From the NCBI GenBank assembly GCA_017744605.1, contig JAGIAZ010000008.1, forward strand, positions 1-38,729: a stretch of 38,729 bases of DNA, in the 5' to 3' direction. Source of the DNA: Sphingobium sp. (GTDB taxonomy: Bacteria > Pseudomonadota > Alphaproteobacteria > Sphingomonadales > Sphingomonadaceae). The translations under genes and the position numbers were made by a program. Positions 29,959 to 38,729 of this stretch are shown in pieces; position 1 is the first letter of the stretch, and the number at the start of each line of letters is the position of its first letter. Below the pieces are notes generated by a model. The model was given only the letters and a program-made list of their open reading frames with translations. It made no database searches and was not told the DNA's origin.

Positions 29959-30052
29959 CGTCATTCCTGCGAAAGCGCGAACCTGGCGGGCCATGCGGAG
30001 AGCTGAACGTTTGCGGTCGGGTGACTGGGTTTCCGCTTTCGCGGAAATGACG
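29959..30052. repeat. Palindromic intergenic repeat, second copy of GTCATTCC family
   Basis: CGTCATTCCTGCGAAAGCG at the left end and CGCTTTCGCGGAAATGACG at the right end form inverted arms, as at 886-962. It lies between the divergent MFS and methyltransferase genes. Confidence 0.7.
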
Positions 30053-30129
30053 AGGCGTTGGTCACGCGCTGCGTTGACCCGTGTCGGGTCCGGGGTCATT
30101 CATGCGGTCTGGCGAGAGGGAGTCGAGGC

Positions 30130-30981
30130 ATGAGCGAGACAATCGAACGGGGCGCGTCGGCCAATGAATGGTCGGGCGATCAGGGCCGCGTGTGGCTCGC
30201 CAATCTCGCCAGGTTCGAGGGCATGATCACGCAGGTCGGCGCGGCGCTGGTCAAGCATGCCGGCTTCCGACCCGGCGAGAATGTGCTGGATCTCGGTTGC
30301 GGCGCCGGGCCGACGACCACGGGCATTGCGCGTTCGGTGTCGCCCACCGGCTGCGTCACCGGCCTCGACATCAGCCAGGACCTCATCGACTATGCCGGCA
30401 TCCGCGCGGCCCAAGGCACCCAGTCACGCATCTACTGGGTCTGCGCCGACGCTGCGACCACGATCCCCGCCACGGCGCCCTATGACCGCATCTTCTCGCG
30501 CTTCGGCTCGATGTTCTTCGACGATGCCTATGCCGGCTTCCGCAACCTTCGAAAGATGATCAAGCCGAGCGGCCGCATGGACCTCGCTGTCTGGGCGAGC
30601 CCCCGGGACAATGAGTGGACGCGCCTCATCGCCGGTGTCGCCGCGACGCATCTGCCGGACATGCCCAAGCCCGATCCGCGCGCGCCCGGCCCCTTCGCGT
30701 TCGGCGACCCCGCCTATCTCACCGATGTGCTGGAGAAGGCCGATTTCGGCCGGATCAGCTTCGCGCCGTTCGAGACCAGGCTTGCCATTGGCGGCGTCGG
30801 CGCGACGCCGGAAGAGGCTGCCGATTTCCTGATCTCCTCGACCCCTATGGGCCGCATGCTGAAGGAAGGCGGCCACCAGGCCGTCGCCGATCTCACGGCC
30901 GCCTTTGCGCCCTATCATGTGCCGGGCAAGGGCGTGCTGGTCGGCGCCAAGGTGTGGATCGTCACGGCTTGGGCGGTGTGA
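30130..30981 (+). CDS. Class I SAM-dependent methyltransferase
   Basis: This 283-residue protein has the SAM-binding motif NVLDLGCGAGPTT (51-63), the acidic GLDISQDLI and motif II/III FSRFGSMFFDDAYAGFRNLRKMIKPSGRM. This is a UbiE/MenG-like arrangement (Methyltransf_25/11). The opening NEWSGDQGRVWLANLARFEGMITQVGAAL is typical of a group of alphaproteobacterial methyltransferases acting on small molecules. The start at ATG 30130 is supported by GGGAGTCGAGG upstream. It precedes a Rieske oxygenase gene by 103 bases on the same strand, which suggests a shared pathway, e.g. O-methylation or demethylation of an aromatic compound; this is inference. Confidence 0.88.
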   Translation: MSETIERGASANEWSGDQGRVWLANLARFEGMITQVGAALVKHAGFRPGENVLDLGCGAGPTTTGIARSVSPTGCVTGLDISQDLIDYAGIRAAQGTQSRIYWVCADAATTIPATAPYDRIFSRFGSMFFDDAYAGFRNLRKMIKPSGRMDLAVWASPRDNEWTRLIAGVAATHLPDMPKPDPRAPGPFAFGDPAYLTDVLEKADFGRISFAPFETRLAIGGVGATPEEAADFLISSTPMGRMLKEGGHQAVADLTAAFAPYHVPGKGVLVGAKVWIVTAWAV

Positions 30982-31084
30982 GAAGGACGGCCCGGTCCCG
31001 GCGCGGCATGCACTGAGCCCCCGAAGCATTTGCCTGTCCTCGATCGAAGGCATAGGCTCCCCCGAAACGGAGAGGAGTCGCCCC

Positions 31085-32353
31085 ATGCTCACGCGCGACC
31101 AGAACGAGCTGTTGACCCGTGTCGGCCCGGGCACGCCGATGGGCGACATGCTGCGCGAATATTGGGTGCCGGCCTGCCGTTCGGACAAGCTCGAGGCCGA
31201 TGGCGCGCCCGAGCGCATTCGCCTGTTCGGCGAGAATTTCGTCGCCTTCCGCGTCACCGATGGCCGCGTCGGCTTCATGCAGGAGGCCTGCCCGCACCGC
31301 TGCGCCAGCCTCGCGCTCGCCCGGAACGAAGACAACGGCCTGCGCTGCATCTTCCATGGCTGGAAGTTCAGCGTGGAGGGCAAATGCGTCGACGCGCCCA
31401 CCGAGCCCAGAGAGCAGCGCGAGCGCTTCGCCCAGTCCGTTCCCGTGCGCAGCCATCCGACCCATGAGGCGGGCGGCATGATCTGGGTCTATATGGGCAA
31501 GAAGGCCACCCCGCCGCGTTTCCCCGATTATGAATTTACCGGTCTGGGGCCCGATCAGGTCCAGCCGATCCGCGGCATTATCCGCACCAACTGGCTGCAA
31601 GGCCTCGAGGCGCTGCTCGACAGCGCCCATGTCGGCTTTCTCCATTCCGCCAATCTGAACAGCGCCGCCGGCCGCGCCATCTTCAAGGCCGAGTCCGATT
31701 ATATGCTCAACGACGGCGCGCCGGTCTTCGAGTTCGTCGACCAGCCTTATGGGTTCCGCGAGGGCGCGATCCGCGACGAGGGCGATTTCCGCTATGCCCG
31801 CGTGCGCGAGGTGTCGCTGCCGCTGTTCGCGTTCATCCCGTCCTCGCCGACCGGCCCGCGTATCGTCTGCTGCTCGATCCCCATCGACGACGAGACCACC
31901 GCACAATGGTATATCAGCTACGATACCGACGCGCCCTTGAGCTATAATATCCTCGTCGACTTCGGCCAGACCTCGGGCGACCCCGGCTATTTCAACAGCG
32001 ATATGGGCGGTCCCGAAACCATGTGGAACCAGGACCGCGCCGCGATGAAGGCCGGCCATTGGAGCGGTATTACCGGGCGCGGCAATGCCTATGAGGATTT
32101 CGTCGTGCAGGAGTCGATGGGCCCGATCGTCGACCGCAGCCAGGAATATCTCGGCACGTGCGATCGCGTCATCTATCGCGCACGCCGCCTGCTGCTCGAG
32201 GCCGTCGAGCGGTTCCAGGCGACGGGAGAGACCAGCTTCGCCGACGACAGCATCGACTTCGCCGCCATTCGGGCCGTCAGCTTCGCCTATCCCAAGGGCG
32301 GCGACTGGCGGGACATCGAGACCCATGTGGCGCACGCTCTGGCGGCGGAATAA
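31085..32353 (+). CDS. Rieske non-heme iron oxygenase, alpha subunit (phthalate 4,5-dioxygenase/LigX-like)
   Basis: This 422-residue protein has the Rieske [2Fe-2S] site C69-x-H71 and C88-x2-H91 (CPHRC...LRCIFHGWKF). The catalytic mononuclear iron site is in EALLDSAHVGFLHS, with H182 and H187 as ligands and D179 as the electron-bridging residue. The opening 'LTRDQNELLTRVGPGTPMGDMLREYWVPA' is that of the phthalate 4,5-dioxygenase and LigX (O-demethylase) group, which is one-subunit and needs a separate reductase. No reductase or ferredoxin gene is next to it. The substrate is probably an aromatic acid or ether; which one cannot be told. Good Shine-Dalgarno GGAGAGGAG before ATG. Confidence 0.92.
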   Translation: MLTRDQNELLTRVGPGTPMGDMLREYWVPACRSDKLEADGAPERIRLFGENFVAFRVTDGRVGFMQEACPHRCASLALARNEDNGLRCIFHGWKFSVEGKCVDAPTEPREQRERFAQSVPVRSHPTHEAGGMIWVYMGKKATPPRFPDYEFTGLGPDQVQPIRGIIRTNWLQGLEALLDSAHVGFLHSANLNSAAGRAIFKAESDYMLNDGAPVFEFVDQPYGFREGAIRDEGDFRYARVREVSLPLFAFIPSSPTGPRIVCCSIPIDDETTAQWYISYDTDAPLSYNILVDFGQTSGDPGYFNSDMGGPETMWNQDRAAMKAGHWSGITGRGNAYEDFVVQESMGPIVDRSQEYLGTCDRVIYRARRLLLEAVERFQATGETSFADDSIDFAAIRAVSFAYPKGGDWRDIETHVAHALAAE

Positions 32354-32375
32354 AAAAGGGGCGGCCCCCAGCCGC
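32349..32375 (-). terminator. Terminator of katG (bidirectional hairpin)
   Basis: GGGGCGGC (32355-32362) and GCCGCCCC (32368-32375) form an 8-bp stem. On the minus strand it is followed by TTTTTT (32349-32354), so it ends katG. On the plus strand it could also aid the Rieske gene, whose stop is just before it. Confidence 0.8.
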
Positions 32376-32425
32376 CCCCTTCCTCATTCGTCGCGCCGGT
32401 TTTCACCCGGATGACGGCCTCCGGA

Positions 32426-35068
<2,643 letters not shown>

Positions 35069-36574
35069 ATGAGAAATAGAAGCTGGCGGCGTCGCGTCCG
35101 GGATGGGATCAGTGGATTGGGCATGGCGCTGGCCCTGTCCGCATGCGGCGGCGGCTCATCGGGCGGCAGTTCGTCCCCCATCACCGTCACCCCCACGCCG
35201 ACCCCGACGCCCACGCCGACCGCGGGTTGCTCGCTGCGCACGCGTCAGGACTGGGTGCTGGCCCAGTTCAACGAATGGTATCTCTTCCCCGACACGATGA
35301 GCTATGTGCCGCCGTCGGCCTTCTCCAATCTCTCGGACTATGTCGATGCGCTGACCGCAGGCGCGCGCGCGCAGGGCAAGGATCGTTATTTCTCCTATGT
35401 GACGTCGATCGCGCAGGAGAATGCCTATTATGCCAGCGGATCGACCGGCGGCTTCGGCATGCGGCTCTATGTCGACGATGCCGCCCGCCGCCTCTGGGTG
35501 AGCGAGGCCTTCGAAAATGCGCCCGCGCTGAACGCCGGCATCGACCGGGGCGCGGAGATTCTCTCCATCGGCCCCTCGTCCGCCAACATGCGCACCGTCA
35601 GCGCGATCCTCGCCGGTGAGGGCCAATATGGCCTCTACCTCGCGCTCGGCGCCGATACGCCCAATGTGACCCGCGTGCTGCAGATCCGCGATGGCGCCGG
35701 CACTCGCAACGTCACCGTGACCAAGGCCGATTTCAACATCGACGCTGTCTCGCCGCGCTATGGGGTGAAGGTTCTCACCGACAGCGGCCGCAAGGTCGGC
35801 TATGTCAACCTGCGCACCTTCATCAGCCCGGCCGTCCCCGCGCTGCGCACCGCCTTTGCGGGCTTCAAGGCGCAAGGCATCGACGAGGTGATCATCGACC
35901 TTCGCTACAATGGGGGCGGGGCCATCTCGGTAGCGCAGGTGCTCGCCAGCCTGCTGGGCGGCGCACGCCATTCGTCGGACATCTTCGCGACGCTCAAATT
36001 CCGCCCGGAAAAGTCGGTCGAGAACACGCCCTATTATTTCCAGTCCGAGGCCGACGCGATCGCCCCCAGGCGCATCGCCTTCCTCGGCACGCGCTCCACC
36101 GCCTCGGCCAGCGAGCTCGTGATCAACGGCATGCGCCCCTATCTGCGCACCGACATCGCCCTCATCGGCGACAATACCTACGGCAAGCCCGTCGGCCAGA
36201 TCGCGCTCGACATCACCAGCAATGCCAGCCTCGCCGCCCAGGGCTGCAGCGACGACCGTCTCCGCCTCATCGCCTTCGCCACCGTCAATGCCGATGGCGA
36301 CGGCGGCTATTATACCGGCCTCGGCACCGTCATGGAGCAGACCTGCCGCGCCCGCGACGATCTGCAATATCCGCTCGGCGATATCGGCGACGACATGGTC
36401 GCCCGTGCCGTCGATTTCCTCGACCGCCGCACCTGCACGCCGATCAGCGGCAGCGGCGTCGGCCAGTTCGGCATCGTCTCGGCGGACCGCAGCGTTCCCA
36501 TCGAATCCGCGCTCGAGCCGCTCGCCGCGGACAAGCCCAGCGCCGCCCAGCGCGACCTGCCGGGCCTGTTCTAA
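35069..36574 (+). CDS. S41-family peptidase lipoprotein
   Basis: This 501-residue protein has a lipoprotein signal with lipobox LSAC (C26), then GGGSSGGSSS and a (TP)n linker (41-51). Next come an N-terminal helical part, a PDZ-like region (about 130-215), and the S41 protease domain with DLRYNGGG, the catalytic S346 in TRSTASASEL and K373 in GDNTYGKPVGQ. It should be an anchored envelope serine protease of the C-terminal-processing (tail-specific) type. Three or more cysteines in the last 120 residues could form disulfides. No Shine-Dalgarno is visible before ATG 35069, so it may be leaderless. Confidence 0.93.
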   Translation: MRNRSWRRRVRDGISGLGMALALSACGGGSSGGSSSPITVTPTPTPTPTPTAGCSLRTRQDWVLAQFNEWYLFPDTMSYVPPSAFSNLSDYVDALTAGARAQGKDRYFSYVTSIAQENAYYASGSTGGFGMRLYVDDAARRLWVSEAFENAPALNAGIDRGAEILSIGPSSANMRTVSAILAGEGQYGLYLALGADTPNVTRVLQIRDGAGTRNVTVTKADFNIDAVSPRYGVKVLTDSGRKVGYVNLRTFISPAVPALRTAFAGFKAQGIDEVIIDLRYNGGGAISVAQVLASLLGGARHSSDIFATLKFRPEKSVENTPYYFQSEADAIAPRRIAFLGTRSTASASELVINGMRPYLRTDIALIGDNTYGKPVGQIALDITSNASLAAQGCSDDRLRLIAFATVNADGDGGYYTGLGTVMEQTCRARDDLQYPLGDIGDDMVARAVDFLDRRTCTPISGSGVGQFGIVSADRSVPIESALEPLAADKPSAAQRDLPGLF

Positions 36575-36669
36575 ACGCCGCTCATCCTTTCGATTGGCTG
36601 ACGGCCTTGTTAAGCCTCCGATAACCAGCCGAGGCGCACTCTCATCGCGATCAATCGAGAGGCGCCCCC

Positions 36670-36780
36670 ATGCGGACTCGGCTTACCAGGACAGGCATCA
36701 CCGCGGCGGCCATCGAGCTCGGCCTGCTCGGCTCGCTGCTCGCCCTCGCTTCCGCCGTGGCGATGATCTCGCTGGGCTGA
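36670..36780 (+). CDS. Small single-span membrane protein (36 aa)
   Basis: The frame from ATG 36670 to TGA 36778 encodes MRTRLTRTGITAAAIEL followed by a hydrophobic helix (LGLLGSLLALASAVAMISLG). GAGAGG lies about 8 bases before the start. A short basic N-terminus and one helix fit a small inner-membrane protein. No family is recognised. Confidence 0.6.
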   Translation: MRTRLTRTGITAAAIELGLLGSLLALASAVAMISLG

Positions 36781-36969
36781 CTGCCCGCTTGAAAGGGGCT
36801 CGCCGCACCCCCACGCCCCAAACATGCGCGTCATCCCGGACGTAATCCGGAATCCCGCTTTCTTCCTGGCATGGAGGGCGCGCGGCTCGCGGTGGAAGGG
36901 CAAGCCCTTCTTGTCCCCGCCTCCAAATCCGCTACGCTCCCCAAAAGGACTCAGGAGGAGAGAGCGCTT

Positions 36970-37158
36970 ATGTTCGTGAAGTTCACCAGCACAGACCGCG
37001 TACCCGTCGCCGTTAACGCCACGCAGATCTCCTTCATCACCAGCAATTCGGAAGGCACCCGCATCCGCTTCGGGGAAGGCCGCAGCGTCACCGTCGTCGA
37101 GCCGATCGACGAGATCATGGACCGCCTGAACAAGACGAACGCGCTGCCGGAGGTGTAG
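36970..37158 (+). CDS. Small hypothetical protein, FlbD-like fold
   Basis: This 62-residue protein reads as a small beta-rich domain with a closing helix: VKFTSTDRVPVAVNATQISFITSNSEGTRIRFGEGRSVTVVEPIDEIMDRLN. The order of strands and the VNA-xx-I / G-x-S-V-T-V-x-E-P / helix pattern resemble the FlbD family of short flagellar regulators, but the similarity is too weak to claim a flagellar role, and no flagellar genes are near. AGGAGGAGAGAG lies about 8-10 bases before ATG 36970, which is much stronger than any upstream start. Confidence 0.72.
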   Translation: MFVKFTSTDRVPVAVNATQISFITSNSEGTRIRFGEGRSVTVVEPIDEIMDRLNKTNALPEV

Positions 37159-37203
37159 GGCGCGCATTCGCTCCAAACCGGTGCCATCTTCATTGTGAAC
37201 CAT

Positions 37204-37215
37204 CCGTATATACGG
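37204..37215. promoter_or_regulatory. Candidate vapBC operator
   Basis: CCGTATATACGG is a perfect 12-bp palindrome 13 bases before the vapB start, followed by TATAT. It fits an autoregulatory site for the VapB/VapC complex overlapping the -10 region. Confidence 0.6.
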
Positions 37216-37228
37216 TATATCCCGACTC

Positions 37229-37498
37229 ATGAACGGCCCTGTTCGCACCCGCACGTTCAAGTCTGGCAACAGTGTTGCGGTGCGCCTGCCGCGCGCGCTC
37301 GGCGTCGGCCCGGATGAGACGCTGGCGATCAGCCGTCAGGGCGATGTGCTCACCGCCCGCCGCATCCCCAGCGCCGCCGAAGAGGCCGAGCGGCTGGCTC
37401 GCTTCCGCACTGGGCTCGATGCGCTGAAGAAGCTGCCCGGGCCTGCCGCAGTGGAGCAACGCGACCCCATCGAGTTTCCCGACCGGCCGGGGCTCTGA
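37229..37498 (+). CDS. vapB: VapB-type antitoxin (AbrB/SpoVT DNA-binding)
   Basis: This 89-residue protein has an N-terminal swapped-hairpin AbrB-like domain (about 5-50: VRTRTFKSGNSVAVRLPRALGVGPDETLAISRQGDVLTARR) that should bind DNA and represses its own operon. A C-terminal acidic/Pro-rich tail (EEAERLARFRTGLDALKKLPGP...) wraps the toxin. The toxin gene follows after 7 bases. It is a standard type II antitoxin in length and order. Confidence 0.92.
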   Translation: MNGPVRTRTFKSGNSVAVRLPRALGVGPDETLAISRQGDVLTARRIPSAAEEAERLARFRTGLDALKKLPGPAAVEQRDPIEFPDRPGL

Positions 37499-37505
37499 CT
37501 GATCC

Positions 37506-37892
37506 TTGGCGCTCCTGCTTGATACCAGCATCGTCATTCCCTTGCGTGACGGAGACGCCGATGTCTGGGCACGCGCCGCCGCGCTCGACACCGCGCCTTA
37601 TATCTCTATCCTGACCGCCGCCGAGCTGGAAGGCGGCGTCCATCGCGATCCCGCCAATGCCGACGCCCGCCGCGCCGCGCTGAATGCGCTTGCCGGCACG
37701 CTCGATATCCTTCCCTTCGATCAGGCCGAACTCGCCGCCTATGGCGCGATCCTCACCGCGACCGGCTTCAATCGCCAGCGCGTCGTCGATCGCCTGATCG
37801 CGGCGACGGCGCTTGCCAACGGCCTCGCGCTCGCGACGCGCAATCCGAGGGATTTCAGGGATATTCCAGGGCTCGAGGTGGAGGAGTGGTAA
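37506..37892 (+). CDS. vapC: VapC-type PIN-domain ribonuclease toxin
   Basis: This 128-residue PIN-domain protein should cut RNA (in other VapC, tRNA or rRNA) with Mg2+. Acidic residues of the site are D6 (LLLDTSI), E in AAELEGG and D in VVDRLIAATAL, with the final N/D in ATRNPRDF. It begins at TTG 37506; no ATG or GTG fits the frame better, and the N-terminus (ALLLDTSIVIPL) is normal for VapC. The weak start codon may keep toxin below antitoxin. The 7-base gap to vapB fits one operon. Confidence 0.92.
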   Translation: MALLLDTSIVIPLRDGDADVWARAAALDTAPYISILTAAELEGGVHRDPANADARRAALNALAGTLDILPFDQAELAAYGAILTATGFNRQRVVDRLIAATALANGLALATRNPRDFRDIPGLEVEEW

Positions 37893-38193
37893 GGCCGAAA
37901 GCTCCCTCCCAGTGGGAGAGTTCAGGCGAGACAGTCATTGTCCTTTCTGAACGTCGCGCCCGACGGCATCACTTATTTATCGTTAATGCCCACCTGCGTC
38001 ATGGCTATCTTGCGGCAGAGCGACGCGCAGTTCTCACCAAATAGTGAGCGCTCATCTAGAGGCCGGTCTCGTCCGCTCCTGGATTGCTTCGCCCGGCTAA
38101 AGCCGGGCTCGCAATGACGAGCGGTTCAATATCGATGGATCAGCCTCCAAGAAAAATTAGGAAGCTGATCGAACTCCGGCGGGCGCCAAAAAC
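37893..38193. other. 301-base gap between convergent vapC and lepA genes
   Basis: It begins with a weak CTCCC-AGT-GGGAG hairpin (37906-37918), then about 130 bases with nothing recognised, then the palindromic repeat at 38055-38152. No gene is supported. Confidence 0.5.
38055..38152. repeat. Palindromic MITE-like repeat, copy 4
   Basis: The ends are TCTAGAGG (38055-38062) and TGGATCAGCCTCCAAGA (38136-38152). The body (CTGGATTGCTTCGCCCGGC, TCGCAATGACGAGCGGTTCAA) matches copy 1 in inverted orientation and the right half of copy 2. The left arm is shortened. It lies between convergent genes. Confidence 0.8.
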
Positions 38194-38729
38194 CTACCCC
38201 TCATCCCCCATCCGCAACGCAGCAATAAACGCCTCCTGGGGAATTTGCACGCTGCCATACTCCCGCATCCGCTTCTTGCCCTCCTTCTGCTTCTCCAGCA
38301 GCTTCTTCTTGCGCGTGATGTCGCCGCCATAGCATTTCGCGGTCACGTCCTTGCGCATCGCCGCGATGGTCTCGCGCGCGATCACCTTGCCGCCGATCGC
38401 GGCTTGGATCGGAATCTTGAAGAGGTGGCGGGGGATGAGGTCCTTAAGGCGCTCGCACATGTGCCGGCCGCGCGCCTCGGCGGCGGCGCGGTGGACGATC
38501 ATGCTCAGCGCGTCGACCGGCTCGTTGTTCACCAGGATGTTCATCTTGACGAGGTCGCCCTCGCGCACGCCGATCTGGTGATAGTCGAAGCTGGCATAGC
38601 CCCGGCTGATGGACTTGAGGCGATCGTAGAAGTCGAACACCACTTCGTTGAGCGGCAGCTCATAGGTCACCTGCGCGCGGCCGCCCACATAGGTCAGGTT
38701 CTTCTGGATGCCGCGCCGGTCCTGGCAGA
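38194..38729 (-). CDS. lepA: Elongation factor 4 (LepA), C-terminal part (partial)
   Basis: The last about 178 codons of lepA are present; the gene runs off the right edge. They cover the EF-G-like domain V end (QDRRG-x-Q...[29 protein letters not shown]) and the LepA-specific C-terminal domain ([65 protein letters not shown]). LepA is a ribosomal GTPase that aids translation and back-translocation/initiation. The family's highly conserved CYGGD-x-(S/T)[16 protein letters not shown] block makes the call certain. Confidence 0.97.
   Translation of the reverse strand, partial: CQDRRGIQKNLTYVGGRAQVTYELPLNEVVFDFYDRLKSISRGYASFDYHQIGVREGDLVKMNILVNNEPVDALSMIVHRAAAEARGRHMCERLKDLIPRHLFKIPIQAAIGGKVIARETIAAMRKDVTAKCYGGDITRKKKLLEKQKEGKKRMREYGSVQIPQEAFIAALRMGDEG

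Noticed and set aside
30962..32335. Long minus-strand frame opposite the Rieske oxygenase
   Set aside because: The plus strand encodes a complete Rieske alpha subunit with all ligands; the opposite frame shows no family.

Overview
The window is a gene-dense, GC-rich stretch of ordinary alphaproteobacterial chromosome. The most likely source is a member of the Sphingomonadales. The reasons are the overall gene complement (a LytTR response regulator, a DUF3297 protein, a b561-YceI fusion, SthA, KatG, a phthalate-dioxygenase-like Rieske oxygenase) and small dispersed palindromic repeats of the kind common in that group. This placement is inference from gene content and base composition, not from a marker gene. 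No tRNA, rRNA, CRISPR array, transposase or prophage was found.

Layout. 1-883: end of a sensor kinase translationally coupled to a LytTR response regulator. 1069-2658: glycine-zipper envelope protein and a phytase-esterase-like secreted protein. 2751-3415: a small AT-richer cassette of three tiny genes with inverted ends and flanking direct repeats, sitting on the rpmB terminator. 3458-5414: rpmB, tadA, a periplasmic protein and an ASCH-domain protein. 5480-8452: a GT-C/STT3-like membrane protein divergent from a GtrA-family protein, then a small Ala/Asn-rich lipoprotein. 8637-12121: an ArsR-methyltransferase fusion, a DUF465 protein and a telA/xpaC-like pair. 12600-17030: sthA, a small unknown protein, an EF-hand secreted protein, an SDR dehydrogenase and a secreted peroxiredoxin. 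17343-20779: two tandem paralogous secreted Cys-containing proteins, a small unknown protein and the ammonium transporter. 20937-26046: recF, DUF3297, an Arg/Asp/Tyr-rich secreted protein, a b561-YceI fusion and typA. 26218-28524: small membrane proteins and a CPA2 antiporter. 28612-34609: MFS transporter, methyltransferase, Rieske oxygenase and katG. 35069-38729: S41 protease lipoprotein, small proteins, a vapBC toxin-antitoxin pair and the 3' end of lepA.

Themes. Several genes concern redox and oxidative stress: SthA, secreted peroxiredoxin, KatG and the b561-YceI protein. Others build or guard the envelope. The methyltransferase, Rieske oxygenase and MFS genes could form a small aromatic-compound module, but this is not proven by the sequence.

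The two observations most worth a second look are (i) the 627-bp cassette at 2768-3394, with inverted ends and flanking 17/18-bp direct repeats at the rpmB terminator, and (ii) a palindromic repeat family (8004-8158, 9566-9718, 28533-28615, 38055-38152), all four copies of which lie between convergent genes and in two cases supply or abut the stop codons.
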